A DNA stretch of 64,000 nt, taken from NCBI GenBank assembly GCA_017468365.1, contig JAFUIS010000010.1, positions 62,001 to 126,000 on the forward strand. Reading direction: 5' to 3'. The first letter of the stretch is position 1, and the number at the start of each line of letters is the position of its first letter. The notes beneath the pieces were generated by a model. The model worked only from the letters and a program-made list of their open reading frames with translations. It had not been told where the DNA came from and made no database searches. The DNA comes from Oscillospiraceae bacterium. Its GTDB lineage: Bacteria > Bacillota > Clostridia > Oscillospirales > Ruminococcaceae. The position numbers and the translations under genes are program-made. Shown here piece by piece: positions 15,420 to 24,146 of this stretch.

Positions 15420-16292
15420 ATGGAATTTATTGAAACTTTGATCAATGGACTCAGCATAGGCAGTACATACGCCATGATAGCCCTCGGCTATACCATGGTT
15501 TACGGCATTGCAAAAATGCTCAACTTTGCCCATGGCGACGTCATTATGGTAGGCGGATATATGATTTTCGTCGGACTTACCGTTACCGGAAATCCTATCC
15601 TCAGCTTCATCGCTGCGGTAATTTCCTGTATCGTTCTCGGAATCACCATCGAAAAAGTCGCTTACCGTCCTCTGCGCGGAGCTTCACCTCTGGCGGTACT
15701 TATCACCGCTATCGGCGTGAGCTATCTTCTTCAGTCCTCCGCCCAGATGATTTTCGGTTCCGCACCGAAAATGGTAAATATCGCAGATCTGGGAAACATC
15801 TCTTTTGCGGGGCTTTCCATTCCGGTTTATATCATCGTTACCCTTGTCTGCTCCGTAATAATAATGACTTCCCTGAGCCTTTTTGTAAAATACACCAGAA
15901 CCGGCCGCGCAATGATTGCCGTTTCTGAAGATAAGGGCGCAGCCCAGCTTATGGGTATCAACGTAAACCGCATCATCATGATAACTTTCGCTATCGGTTC
16001 CGGACTTGCGGCATTTGCGGGACTTTTCATGCTCATGAAATCTCCCAGCCTTTCCAATACCCTCGGCGCAATGCCCGGTATCAAGGCATTCACCGCTGCG
16101 GTAATCGGCGGCGTAGGTTCCATTCCCGGAGCTATGCTCGGCGGTATCCTTATGGGCGTTGTCGAAGCGATCTCTCTTAAAATCCCGCTTATCGCACCCT
16201 ATACCGATGCTATCGAGTTCCTTATCCTTATCATCATACTTCTTGTAAGACCCACCGGTATTCTCGGCAAGAAGAGAAGGGAGAAAGTATAA
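15420..16292 (+). CDS. livH: Branched-chain amino-acid ABC transporter permease (LivH)
   Basis: A 290-residue integral membrane permease with about eight helices. The N terminus ETLINGLSIGSTYAMIALGYTMVYGIAKMLNFAHGDVIM is the LivH hallmark. EDKGAAQLMGINVNRIIM is the cytoplasmic EAA-like coupling loop and the C terminus is LVRPTGILGKKRREKV. With LivM it forms the translocation pore. The stop overlaps the livM start by one base (TAATG). Confidence 0.95.
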   Translation: MEFIETLINGLSIGSTYAMIALGYTMVYGIAKMLNFAHGDVIMVGGYMIFVGLTVTGNPILSFIAAVISCIVLGITIEKVAYRPLRGASPLAVLITAIGVSYLLQSSAQMIFGSAPKMVNIADLGNISFAGLSIPVYIIVTLVCSVIIMTSLSLFVKYTRTGRAMIAVSEDKGAAQLMGINVNRIIMITFAIGSGLAAFAGLFMLMKSPSLSNTLGAMPGIKAFTAAVIGGVGSIPGAMLGGILMGVVEAISLKIPLIAPYTDAIEFLILIIILLVRPTGILGKKRREKV

Positions 16293-17425
16293 TGGCGAAA
16301 TTAAAAGACGTTAAATGGAATCATTATATCAACTACATTGTGGTTGCAGGCCTTACCCTTCTTTTTGCAGTGCTTTCTCTCACCGGTTTTCTTGAAAGTT
16401 CCGACAAATATCTTCTTGAAAAAGTTGCGATAGCAATAACCCTTGCGGTTTCACTGAGCATGGTCGTCGGCTTCCTCGGCGAACTTTCTCTCGGTCACGC
16501 AGGTTTTATGTGCATCGGCGCATATCTCGGCGGTAAAGCCGCGGTAATCCTTGAACCGATGCTTGGCGAATGGCCCGCGCTCATCATTTCCCTTGCAGTA
16601 GGCGGAATCGTTGCCGCAGTTTTCGGTGTAATCATCGGTCTTCCGGCACTGCGCCTTCGCGGCGACTATCTTGCGATAGTCACCCTTGCATTCGGCGAGA
16701 TTGTGCGCTCCATTTTCATGAACTCCTCAAAGGAATCCTTCGGCGGTTCTCTCGGTCTTGATACCCCCCGTTTCAACAAGGATATTCTTTTCATCATCGC
16801 GTTCGTATTGGTTCTTGCATGCCTTGCCGTCACCCAGAACCTTATCCGTTCCAAACACGGCCGCGCAATCACCGCAATCCGCGATAACGAAATTGCCGCA
16901 AGAGCGACCGGCATCGACGTCACCAAATATAAACTCATCGTCTTTGCCATTTCTTCCTTCTTTGCGGGAATCGCAGGCGTTCTTTACAGCTACTCCAACT
17001 TCACAGTACAGAGCACCAAGTTCAGCTATAACTACTCCATCGAGATCCTCGTTATGGTCGTTCTCGGCGGCATGGGCAATATCAACGGCGCAATCATCGC
17101 CGCCGCTCTTATCACCTTCCTTGACGTTGAGCTCCAGACCATTCTTACCGGCAACCTTGCGGTACTTCAGGACCTCATCTATGCTCTTATCCTTATCGTC
17201 ATCGTTATTTATAACAACGCTCCGGCGCTCAGACCTTTCCGCGAAAAATATAACCTTAAAGCATTCATCGAAAAGTTCAGACCCCACGTTCCTTCCAAAC
17301 ACCGCGACGACGAAGCCAAATGGGACCGCGTTCCCACCAAGATCAAAATGGACGAAATTCTTTCCGTCGATCTTCAGGTTTCTTCTCCCTATACCCCCGA
17401 TAAACCCGAAAAGGAGGAGAAATAA
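16292..17425 (+). CDS. livM: Branched-chain amino-acid ABC transporter permease (LivM)
   Basis: A 377-residue permease with about ten helices. LivM landmarks are AITLAVSLSMVVGFLGELSLGHAGFMCIGAY near residue 50, LRLRGDYLAIVTLAFGEIVR, and the coupling loop AIRDNEIAARATGIDVTKYK. The C-terminal 60 residues are a hydrophilic tail (FRPHVPSKHRDDEAKWDRV) longer than the minimal family. Start and stop both overlap neighbours by one base, so translation is coupled. Confidence 0.95.
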   Translation: MAKLKDVKWNHYINYIVVAGLTLLFAVLSLTGFLESSDKYLLEKVAIAITLAVSLSMVVGFLGELSLGHAGFMCIGAYLGGKAAVILEPMLGEWPALIISLAVGGIVAAVFGVIIGLPALRLRGDYLAIVTLAFGEIVRSIFMNSSKESFGGSLGLDTPRFNKDILFIIAFVLVLACLAVTQNLIRSKHGRAITAIRDNEIAARATGIDVTKYKLIVFAISSFFAGIAGVLYSYSNFTVQSTKFSYNYSIEILVMVVLGGMGNINGAIIAAALITFLDVELQTILTGNLAVLQDLIYALILIVIVIYNNAPALRPFREKYNLKAFIEKFRPHVPSKHRDDEAKWDRVPTKIKMDEILSVDLQVSSPYTPDKPEKEEK

Positions 17426-18195
17426 TGTCTAAAATCGTTCTTAAAACCGAAAACCTCGGAATTTCCTTCGGCGGACTTAAAGCTGTTCAGAATCTCAATA
17501 TGGAGATAAAGGAAAAGCAGCTTTACGGTCTTGTTGGACCCAACGGCGCAGGAAAAACCACCGTTTTCAATATGATCACCGGCGTTTATAAGCCCACTAC
17601 CGGAAAATTCTGGCTTGACGGCGAAGACCTTACCGGAAAAGGTCAGGAAACCATCAACCATAAAGGTATTGCAAGGACCTTTCAGAATATCCGTCTTTTC
17701 AACAACATGACCGTTATCCGCAACGTAATGGTAGGTCTTCATAACCAGCCCGAATATAAATGCAGCATCTGGGAAAGCATCTTCCGCCTTCCCGGACATT
17801 TCAAGACCGAGCGCGCAATGCGCGACCGCGCAAAAGAAATTCTTCGCGTCGTCGGTCTTGAAGACGAGCGCAACAGCCTTTCCTGCAACCTTCCTTACGG
17901 AAAACAGAGAAAGCTCGAAATCGCCCGTGCTCTTGCCACCAATCCCAAGCTTCTTTGCCTTGACGAACCGGCGGCAGGAATGAACCCCCACGAAACCGAG
18001 GACCTTATGACAATCGTCCGCCGCATCCGCGACGAATACAATATCACCATTCTCCTCATCGAGCACGATATGAAATTCGTTTCCGGTCTTTGCGACGAAA
18101 TAACAGTTCTCAACTTCGGAACTTCGCTTGTTCAGGGACCGCCCGAGGTCGCTCTTAACGATCCCGAAGTTATCAAAGCTTATATAGGAGGATGA
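17425..18195 (+). CDS. livG: Branched-chain amino-acid ABC transporter ATPase (LivG)
   Basis: A 256-residue ATPase. Walker A GPNGAGKTT, Q-loop RTFQNIRLFNNMTVIRNVMVG, a LivG-type signature NLPYGKQRKLEIARAL in which SGGQ is replaced by PYGKQ as usual for the family, Walker B LLCLDEPAAGMNPHE and switch His IEHDMKFV. The C terminus AYIGG is typical. It pairs with LivF to drive import. The start overlaps livM by one base. Confidence 0.96.
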   Translation: MSKIVLKTENLGISFGGLKAVQNLNMEIKEKQLYGLVGPNGAGKTTVFNMITGVYKPTTGKFWLDGEDLTGKGQETINHKGIARTFQNIRLFNNMTVIRNVMVGLHNQPEYKCSIWESIFRLPGHFKTERAMRDRAKEILRVVGLEDERNSLSCNLPYGKQRKLEIARALATNPKLLCLDEPAAGMNPHETEDLMTIVRRIRDEYNITILLIEHDMKFVSGLCDEITVLNFGTSLVQGPPEVALNDPEVIKAYIGG

Positions 18196-18199
18196 GCCA

Positions 18200-18910
18200 A
18201 TGGCACTTTTGGAAGTAAAAGATCTTGAGGTTTCCTACGGCGTTATCCAGGCTCTCAAAGGCATAAGCTTTGAGGTAAACGAGGGTGAGATCGTAACCCT
18301 CATCGGCGCAAACGGCGCAGGAAAAACCACCACCATGCAAAGCATCATCGGACTTATTCCGAAAAAAGGCGGCACCGTTATCTATGACGGCCAGGAGATC
18401 ACAAAGACGCCCTGCCACAAAGTAGTACACCTTGGAATGTCCCAGGTCCCTGAAGGCAGACGAATCTTCCAGGAACTGACCGTTTATGAAAACCTTCTTA
18501 TGGGCGCATATTCCAAAAAGAAGGACGACACCTTCAAGGAAGACCTTGAAAAAGTCTATGCCCGCTTCCCCCGTCTTAAAGAAAGAAGCACCCAGATTGC
18601 CGGAACCCTTTCCGGCGGCGAACAGCAGATGCTCGCAATGGGAAGAGCTCTTATGTCCCGCCCCAAACTTCTGATGCTGGACGAGCCTTCCATGGGTCTT
18701 TCGCCCCTTCTTGTTGACGAGGTTTTCGATATCATCAAGGATATCAACAAAGACGGCACCACCATTCTTCTTGTTGAACAGAACGCAGGCAAATCCCTTG
18801 CCATTTCCGACAGGGCCTACGTTCTTGAAACCGGAAGCATCGTTCTTTCCGGTACCGGTGAGGAACTTGCCGCCAGTGAAGAAGTCAAAAAAGCCTATCT
18901 CGGCGTATGA
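18200..18910 (+). CDS. livF: Branched-chain amino-acid ABC transporter ATPase (LivF)
   Basis: A 236-residue ATPase: Walker A GANGAGKTTTMQSIIGL, Q-loop region SQVPEGRRIFQELTVYENLLMGAY, signature LSGGEQQMLAMGRALM, Walker B LLMLDEPSMGLSPLL, and VEQNAGKSLAISDRAYVLETG, the LivF-specific variant of the switch region with Gln. C terminus AYLGV. The gene begins four bases after livG and ends the operon at a strong terminator. Confidence 0.96.
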   Translation: MALLEVKDLEVSYGVIQALKGISFEVNEGEIVTLIGANGAGKTTTMQSIIGLIPKKGGTVIYDGQEITKTPCHKVVHLGMSQVPEGRRIFQELTVYENLLMGAYSKKKDDTFKEDLEKVYARFPRLKERSTQIAGTLSGGEQQMLAMGRALMSRPKLLMLDEPSMGLSPLLVDEVFDIIKDINKDGTTILLVEQNAGKSLAISDRAYVLETGSIVLSGTGEELAASEEVKKAYLGV

Positions 18911-18920
18911 TTTCAAAATA

Positions 18921-18950
18921 AAAAAGCCCTGCTTTTTGCAGGGCTTTTTT
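18921..18950. terminator. Terminator between liv operon and convergent lipoprotein gene
   Basis: AAAAAGCCCTGC pairs with GCAGGGCTTTTTT; A and T runs on both sides allow use from both strands. Confidence 0.9.
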
Positions 18951-18954
18951 GTTT

Positions 18955-19428
18955 TTATTTTTCGGCGGGCGCAAGTTTGTCAATGTACCAGACCCAGAAA
19001 TGGTTTTCCTGACTGTTATCGGGAAAAAGCTGGACGTACCAGATTTCGCCGTTCGAAAGAAGCATGAAATGAAAAAGGTCGATGGGCTGATACATTATTT
19101 TTCCGTATTCTTCGAGGGAGAAAATTTCGTGTTCAAAGAACATTGCGTTCCATTCCTCTTCGGAATAGGGGAACTCCTGCCACTCCCATTTTTCGACCGG
19201 AAATTCCTTTGAAGAACCTTCGAATTCCCCTTCGATCGCGTTTTCTTTTATGGTGTAAACAATGTTCGGGGTACCAATAACGGAATTGAGACTGCTTGAA
19301 AAAATACGCTCTTCGGTCAAAAAGACATCACCCGGAACAATGCTCGCATCGTTAGTGTTTACACAGCCGCAAAACAGCATGAGCATCAGCAAAACCGCCG
19401 TGAGCACGGCAAAATATTTTTTGAGCAT
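18955..19428 (-). CDS. Putative lipoprotein, unknown function
   Basis: A 157-residue exported protein. The start is taken at ATG 19428, after an AAAGGA site, rather than an upstream TTG. A signal peptide with lipobox (LMLFCGC) covers the first 22 residues. The mature part is acidic and aromatic (VEKWEWQEFPYSEEEWNAMF, then ENHFWVWYIDKL) with no recognised domain. It stands in tandem with another lipoprotein gene upstream on the same strand. Confidence 0.75.
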   Translation of the reverse strand: MLKKYFAVLTAVLLMLMLFCGCVNTNDASIVPGDVFLTEERIFSSSLNSVIGTPNIVYTIKENAIEGEFEGSSKEFPVEKWEWQEFPYSEEEWNAMFFEHEIFSLEEYGKIMYQPIDLFHFMLLSNGEIWYVQLFPDNSQENHFWVWYIDKLAPAEK

Positions 19429-19504
19429 GGAAAACCGCCGTCCTTTCTGTTTCAAGGATAAATCATCGAAAAAGAAAAGTCAATATTACAAAAACAGAGT
19501 CGTT

Positions 19505-20320
19505 TTAATCATTGTATTTAAACTCATCTCTGCGGACGGTTTCACCGTCGGGATCAACTTCTTCAAGATAAAGAAGGTTGCCTTTTGCGTCATACCCGTA
19601 AAAATATTTACCGCCGTAAATGCAGTCATGTTCGGTTCGCTCGGAAAGATATTTGTTTCCGTTTTCGTCAAGGGAATATTCATAAAGAAGTTCCGTTTCC
19701 ATAGTACCGTCGGCATCGAAATATAAGGTGGAAGAAACGTTTCGGCTGTCGATATATTCTTCCAAAACCGAGCTGCCGTCGGCATAGACGGTTTTTATTT
19801 TTGAAATGTAATAAAGTCCCGACGAATCCTTTTCATATTCGAATTCTGCCGTAAAAGATTCGGTCGGAAAGATTTCACCGTCGTTTCTGTATTCCGGATT
19901 GGGATAAGTTTTTTCGAATATTTTGTTTTTGTTTTCATCATATTCAAATTCGCTTATGATTTCATCATAAATCTTTCCGTCGGAATTATAAAAAGTTTTG
20001 CAAACGTAATTTCCGTGGGAGTCCGGAACATAGATAACGGGTGCTCCGTTATTTTCCGTCACCTCACAGCGGCAGAAAGAACATATTCCCAGGTCGTCAA
20101 AATCGTGTTCGCCTTCTTCAAGCTTTTCGCCGTTTTCGTTGGTTTTCCAATGCTTTTCAGGATCTCTTTCCCATGGAAGGCTTTCGGAGGGTTCGGTGAT
20201 TTCGGCGTCATTCAAAGGTGCGGAAATTTCCGGAAGGTCGGTTTCGGGTTTTTCGGCATTACAGCCTGAAAACATTAGCGCCAAAATAAGAATCATAATA
20301 AAAACAACTGCTTTTTTCAT
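19505..20320 (-). CDS. Putative lipoprotein with YD/MORN-like beta repeats
   Basis: A 271-residue exported lipoprotein: signal peptide with lipobox LMFSGC, then an acidic linker and a CSFCRCE cysteine cluster near residue 82. The C-terminal two thirds contain repeats of the form NSDGKIYDEI-SEFEYDENKNK, FDADGTMETELLYEYSLDENGNK and YDAKGNLLYLEEVDPDGET, similar to the YwqK/YD-type beta hairpin repeats. Such repeats usually mediate surface contacts; function here is unknown. The ATG has an AAGGAG site upstream. Confidence 0.75.
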   Translation of the reverse strand: MKKAVVFIMILILALMFSGCNAEKPETDLPEISAPLNDAEITEPSESLPWERDPEKHWKTNENGEKLEEGEHDFDDLGICSFCRCEVTENNGAPVIYVPDSHGNYVCKTFYNSDGKIYDEIISEFEYDENKNKIFEKTYPNPEYRNDGEIFPTESFTAEFEYEKDSSGLYYISKIKTVYADGSSVLEEYIDSRNVSSTLYFDADGTMETELLYEYSLDENGNKYLSERTEHDCIYGGKYFYGYDAKGNLLYLEEVDPDGETVRRDEFKYND

Positions 20321-20463
20321 ATTTTTTCTCCTTTTCGGGTTCTTTCACTATATCAGTAACCCCAAAATGAAAAAACGTTGCAGATTTGCGGGATATATTC
20401 CTTTTAAGAATATCGCCCCTTGACTTGCCGTGTTATTATAAGGTTATAGAAAGAGGTGACACC

Positions 20464-21432
20464 ATGGCAGAGATAAAAGAAATAAGCATCCACGATATAA
20501 AACATATCAGAATAGGCCATGCCCAGAACGAGGAACACGCCACCGGCTGCACCGTCATAGTCTGCGACAAAAAAGCCGTTTGCGGAGTTGACGTTCGCGG
20601 TGGAGGTCCCGCTTCAAGAGAAACGGAGCTTCTTGACCCCAAAATGAGCAATGACGGAATACACGCCCTTCTTTTAAGCGGCGGAAGCGCCTTCGGACTT
20701 GATGCTGCGGCGGGAGTTATGAAATACCTTGAAGAAAAAGGTCAGGGCGTAAAAGTCGGAAACGCCGTCGTTCCGATAGTGGTCGGTTCCTGCATCTTCG
20801 ACCTTGGCTGCGTTGACGGAAGCGTACGCCCTGATAAGGAAATGGGCTACGCCGCATGCCTTGACAGCGAAAACAACGTGGAGCGAAACGGAAACGTGGG
20901 TGCCGGAATGGGCGCCACCGTCGGAAAGATCCACGGCGACGGCTTTGCCATGAAATCCGGCCTTGGCTGCTACTGCGTACAAATGGGCGCCCTTAAAGTC
21001 GGCGCTATCGTTGTTGTAAACGCGGTGGGCGACGTTTTCGAAATGGATTCCGACAAACAGCTGGCGGGTCTTCTTAACAAAAACAAGGACGGAATGCTTT
21101 CCAGCGAAGTGGAAGCGGTGAAGCTTCTTCACCTTGCAAGCAAGTTCAGTTTCAACACCACCATCGGCGCAATAATAACCAACGCCGACCTTGACAAGGC
21201 AGAAATGAACAAGGTGGCCGCCATGGCTTCCAACGGAATCGCAAGGACTATCCGCCCGGTAAACACCTCTATGGACGGCGATACCGTTTATGCCCTTTGC
21301 ACCGGAAAGGTAAAGACCTGCGCGGACGTTGTGGGCACTGTGGGCGCAAGGGTCCTCGGAAAAGCCATTGAAAAGGCGGTGCTTTCCGCCGAAGAGATAA
21401 ACGGCTATAAATGCGCAAAAAGCTTTATGTAA
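20464..21432 (+). CDS. P1 family (DmpA/BapA-type, S58) aminopeptidase-like protein
   Basis: A 322-residue protein of the self-processing Ntn-hydrolase-like P1 family. The start is ATG 20464 behind GAAAGAGGTGA. Family blocks are HIRIGHAQNEEHATGCTVIV, the glycine-rich GVDVRGGGPASRETELLDP, LLLSGGSAFGLDAAAGVMKYLEE, GNVGAGMGATVGKI and FNTTIGAIITNADL. In DmpA the chain is cleaved before a catalytic Ser/Thr; the Thr in NTTIGAI is the likely equivalent here. Members act as beta-peptidyl or D-amino-acid aminopeptidases, but many have unknown substrates. Confidence 0.88.
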   Translation: MAEIKEISIHDIKHIRIGHAQNEEHATGCTVIVCDKKAVCGVDVRGGGPASRETELLDPKMSNDGIHALLLSGGSAFGLDAAAGVMKYLEEKGQGVKVGNAVVPIVVGSCIFDLGCVDGSVRPDKEMGYAACLDSENNVERNGNVGAGMGATVGKIHGDGFAMKSGLGCYCVQMGALKVGAIVVVNAVGDVFEMDSDKQLAGLLNKNKDGMLSSEVEAVKLLHLASKFSFNTTIGAIITNADLDKAEMNKVAAMASNGIARTIRPVNTSMDGDTVYALCTGKVKTCADVVGTVGARVLGKAIEKAVLSAEEINGYKCAKSFM

Positions 21433-21440
21433 AATAAAAA

Positions 21441-21467
21441 AACTCCCTGCATCAGGCGGGGAGTTTT
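21441..21467. terminator. Terminator between convergent genes
   Basis: AACTCCC-GC pairs with GC-GGGGAGTT followed by T; it overlaps the last codons of the minus-strand YgjV-like gene. Confidence 0.8.
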
Positions 21468-21976
21468 TCTTTTTCTGCTTTTCTTTCCTTGTGTATCTTC
21501 ACCATGCTTATTCCGTTGGAAACGGCGGTGAAAATACTGAACCAGACGGAAACGTAGTTGTGGTGCCAGATATCATAGACCGTCCACATAACAAGGGTTA
21601 TGATGATGACCCATTTGAACCACATGACGTCCTTGGTGTCGATATACCAGGTGAACATTCCCGCAGCGATAATGGGTATCCATGTAATGGGGTGCACGGT
21701 TACGGTGGAAACCGAAAGAGCTACCTGAACGGCGATGATGGCGATTTTTATCGCCGGGGTGCATTTCCATTTTGCGATGATGATGTTTCGCGCAGCGCTC
21801 ACAAGGCTTGCAACCGTGCCGCCAAAGCCTCCCAGAAGAAAGTGGGAAAGCGCGTTGAGAAGGAACTGCAAAGTCTGCATCACGATGTACCGGTCTTTGT
21901 TTTTAATAAAACCGATGAGCACCATTACAGTGCAGCCCATAAGAGAAACAATGTTTCCGAGAATGATGTTTTCCAT
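21452..21976 (-). CDS. YgjV-family inner membrane protein, paralogue 2
   Basis: A 174-residue protein with five or six predicted helices. NIVSLMGCTVMVLIGFIKNK, LQFLLNALSHFLLGGFGGTVASLVSAARN, VTVHPITWIPIIAAGMFTWYID and the C-terminal SNGISMVKIHKERK follow the YgjV (Imp-YgjV) pattern. The function of this family is not established. The next gene upstream on the same strand is a clear paralogue of equal length with abutting coordinates, so this is a tandem duplication kept as a pair, suggesting a hetero-oligomer. Confidence 0.8.
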   Translation of the reverse strand: MENIILGNIVSLMGCTVMVLIGFIKNKDRYIVMQTLQFLLNALSHFLLGGFGGTVASLVSAARNIIIAKWKCTPAIKIAIIAVQVALSVSTVTVHPITWIPIIAAGMFTWYIDTKDVMWFKWVIIITLVMWTVYDIWHHNYVSVWFSIFTAVSNGISMVKIHKERKAEKEKLPA

Positions 21977-22501
21977 TTAATTTTCCCCGGCTTTCTGCTC
22001 TTTTTTGATCTGCCATATGCTGTAACCGGTGGAAACAACAGTGAAAGCGTCAAAAGCGGCGGAAATGAAATTGAGATGCACCGCGTCATAAACGAACCAC
22101 ATACAAACGGTAATTATCATAACGTTTTTAAACTTTATGATATCGTCGCTGTCGATGACCCAGGTGAAAAGCGAGGTTGCAAGAATGGGAAGCCAGGTCA
22201 CAGGGTTAAGGGTCACGGTGCCCAGGGAAAGAATTACGGAAAGTGCAACAAAAACAAGTTTGAGCGGGACGGAAGGTTTGCATTTGAAGAAAACAAGGTT
22301 TCTGAGAATGCTGACGACCGTTGCAACAACGCCGCCCATTCCTCCAAGAAGGTAATGGGAAACTCCCATAAGGGTAAACTGAACGCACTGAGCGGCAAGG
22401 ATTTTGTTTTTGTTTTTAATAAGACCGATAAGCACCATCATGGTGCAGGAAACAACGGAAATTACGTTTGCGATTATAACAGCGATGTTATCCAAATTCA
22501 T
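21977..22501 (-). CDS. YgjV-family inner membrane protein, paralogue 1
   Basis: A 174-residue paralogue of the downstream gene. It shares VISVVSCTMMVLIGLIKNKN, FTLMGVSHYLLGGMGGVVATVVSILRN, TLNPVTWLPILATSLFTWVIDSDD and the Q-I-K-K-E tail. The two reading frames abut without a gap. The start follows a GGAGGTAATG-type site. Transcription begins after the mgtE terminator. Five or six hydrophobic segments are visible. Confidence 0.8.
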   Translation of the reverse strand: MNLDNIAVIIANVISVVSCTMMVLIGLIKNKNKILAAQCVQFTLMGVSHYLLGGMGGVVATVVSILRNLVFFKCKPSVPLKLVFVALSVILSLGTVTLNPVTWLPILATSLFTWVIDSDDIIKFKNVMIITVCMWFVYDAVHLNFISAAFDAFTVVSTGYSIWQIKKEQKAGEN

Positions 22502-22516
22502 TACCTCCGTAAATAA

Positions 22517-22548
22517 TAAAAAACTGTCCGGTCGTCAAGGCCGGACAG
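22517..22548 (-). terminator. Terminator of mgtE
   Basis: On the minus strand CTGTCCGG and CCGGACAG pair around nine bases and are followed by TTTTTT. Confidence 0.85.
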
Positions 22549-22612
22549 CAAAATTTCTGTAAACAGCACAACTAATTATAAAAGCGGAAAAGCCCATTGT
22601 CAAGCGGAAAAT

Positions 22613-24013
22613 TCAGATTCCCAGAAGCATGGTCGCAAAACTGAAATAAATCACAAGCGAAAGAGCATCGACAACGGTGGTGATAAAAGGCGAAGCCATT
22701 ACCGCAGGGTCGGCGCCAAGCTTTTTGGCGATAAGGGGCATGAAAGCGCCGACTATTTTGGAGCAGAAAACAGTAAGGAAAAGGGTCAGCGCGATGACTG
22801 CGGAAACAATGGGAGTGACTTCCGGATTTCCGAGGAGCATTCCGTCGAAAAGAAGAACTTTTATAAAGCTTACAACGCCGAGTGCCGCACCTGCAAGGAT
22901 TCCAACCCGGGCTTCTTTCCAGATTACACTGAAGATGTCGCGGAATTCGATTTCCTGAAGAGAAAGTCCGCGGATGACAGTTACGGAAGCCTGGGAGCTG
23001 CAGTTACCGCCGGTACCCATAAGCATGGGGATAAACGCAGTAAGAACAACGCAGGAGGCAAGGGCACCTTCAAAGCTGCTGATTATCATTCCGGTAAAGG
23101 TGGAAGAAAGCATGAGTATCATCAGCCAGGGAATGCGGGATTTCCAGATATCAAGGACCGCGGTACGAAGATAGGGACGGTCGCTCGGAGTGATTGCGGC
23201 CATCTTTTCGATATCCTCGGTAGCTTCTTCTTCGATGACGTCGATAGCGTCGTCGAAGGTGATGATTCCCACAAGGCGGTTTTCGGCATCGACCACCGGC
23301 ATGGTGTCGAAGTCATATTTACTCATTCGCTGTACTACCGATTCCTTGTCGTCGGTGGTGCAGGCGGAAATTACGTTGGGTTCCATAATGTCGCCGATAA
23401 GGGCGGAGGTGTTTTTTTCAAGAACGAGGGTTCTGATGGTGACATAGCCGATGAGGTGACGGGCTTCGTCGGTGACGTAAGAAACGTTGATGGTCTCGGA
23501 ATCGTCGCCTTTTTGGCGGATAACGTCGAAAGCACCGGCAACGGTGGTGTTTCTGCGAAGGCGGATAAACTCCGTAGTCATAAGGGAACCGGCGGAATCT
23601 TCCGGATACTGCAGAATTTTGTTTATTTCGCTTCGGGTTTCGGGGTCGGAATATTTGAGTATTCTTTTTACAACGTTTGCGGGCATTTCCTCAATGACGT
23701 CGATGGTATCATCAAGGAACATTTCATCAAGGATGGCTTCGAGTTCGGCGTTGGAAAAGCCTTTGATGAGCATCTCCTGGGAATCGCTTTCAAGCTCGAC
23801 AAAAACGTCCGCCGCCTTTTCTTTTGCAAGAAGGCGGAACATTACGGGAAGGTGGTCTTCCGGCATATCGTCAAAAAGCCATGCAATATCCGCAGGGTTC
23901 ATATCAAGAAAACGTTTTCGAAGGTCGTTGTATCGCTTTTCGTGACAAAGCTCCTCCAACTCGCCTCTAAGTTCGTCATATCTTTCTTCAAATCTTTCTT
24001 CAAAATCGGCCAT
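22613..24013 (-). CDS. mgtE: Magnesium transporter MgtE
   Basis: A 466-residue Mg2+ channel. The N domain (about 1-130) contains FLDMNPADIAWLFDDMPEDHLPVMFRLL, two CBS domains follow (DSAGSLMTTEFIRL and GDIMEPNVISACTTDDKESV mark their starts, with DFDTMPVVDAENRLVGIITFDDAIDV), and five helices fill the C terminus with the pore motif PMLMGTGGNCSSQASVTVIRGL. CBS domains close the pore when cytosolic Mg2+ is high, so control is probably at protein level; I saw no M-box riboswitch upstream. Length and architecture are normal. Confidence 0.96.
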   Translation of the reverse strand: MADFEERFEERYDELRGELEELCHEKRYNDLRKRFLDMNPADIAWLFDDMPEDHLPVMFRLLAKEKAADVFVELESDSQEMLIKGFSNAELEAILDEMFLDDTIDVIEEMPANVVKRILKYSDPETRSEINKILQYPEDSAGSLMTTEFIRLRRNTTVAGAFDVIRQKGDDSETINVSYVTDEARHLIGYVTIRTLVLEKNTSALIGDIMEPNVISACTTDDKESVVQRMSKYDFDTMPVVDAENRLVGIITFDDAIDVIEEEATEDIEKMAAITPSDRPYLRTAVLDIWKSRIPWLMILMLSSTFTGMIISSFEGALASCVVLTAFIPMLMGTGGNCSSQASVTVIRGLSLQEIEFRDIFSVIWKEARVGILAGAALGVVSFIKVLLFDGMLLGNPEVTPIVSAVIALTLFLTVFCSKIVGAFMPLIAKKLGADPAVMASPFITTVVDALSLVIYFSFATMLLGI

Positions 24014-24050
24014 GACGAATCCTCCTTTTCCGAAAACTTACCTACCATAA

Positions 24051-24079
24051 ATAATATTCCTAAAAAAACGCAAAGTCAA
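24051..24079 (-). promoter_or_regulatory. Promoter of mgtE
   Basis: On the minus strand TTGACT (24079-24074), 17 bases, TATTAT (24056-24051). Confidence 0.7.
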
Positions 24080-24113
24080 TAAATTGCCCGCTATTTTTGA
24101 TGAAAAGGTGATA

Positions 24114-24140
24114 ACAAAAAAGCACCGCTTTTGCGGTGCC
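24114..24140 (-). terminator. Terminator of the CarD-like gene
   Basis: GGCACCGC pairs with GCGGTGCT around AAAA and is followed by six T on the minus strand. Confidence 0.8.
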
Positions 24141-24146
24141 TGGGAT

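Noticed and set aside
24014..24146. An M-box magnesium riboswitch upstream of mgtE
   Set aside because: The space between the promoter and the start is only about 35 bases, too short for the aptamer.
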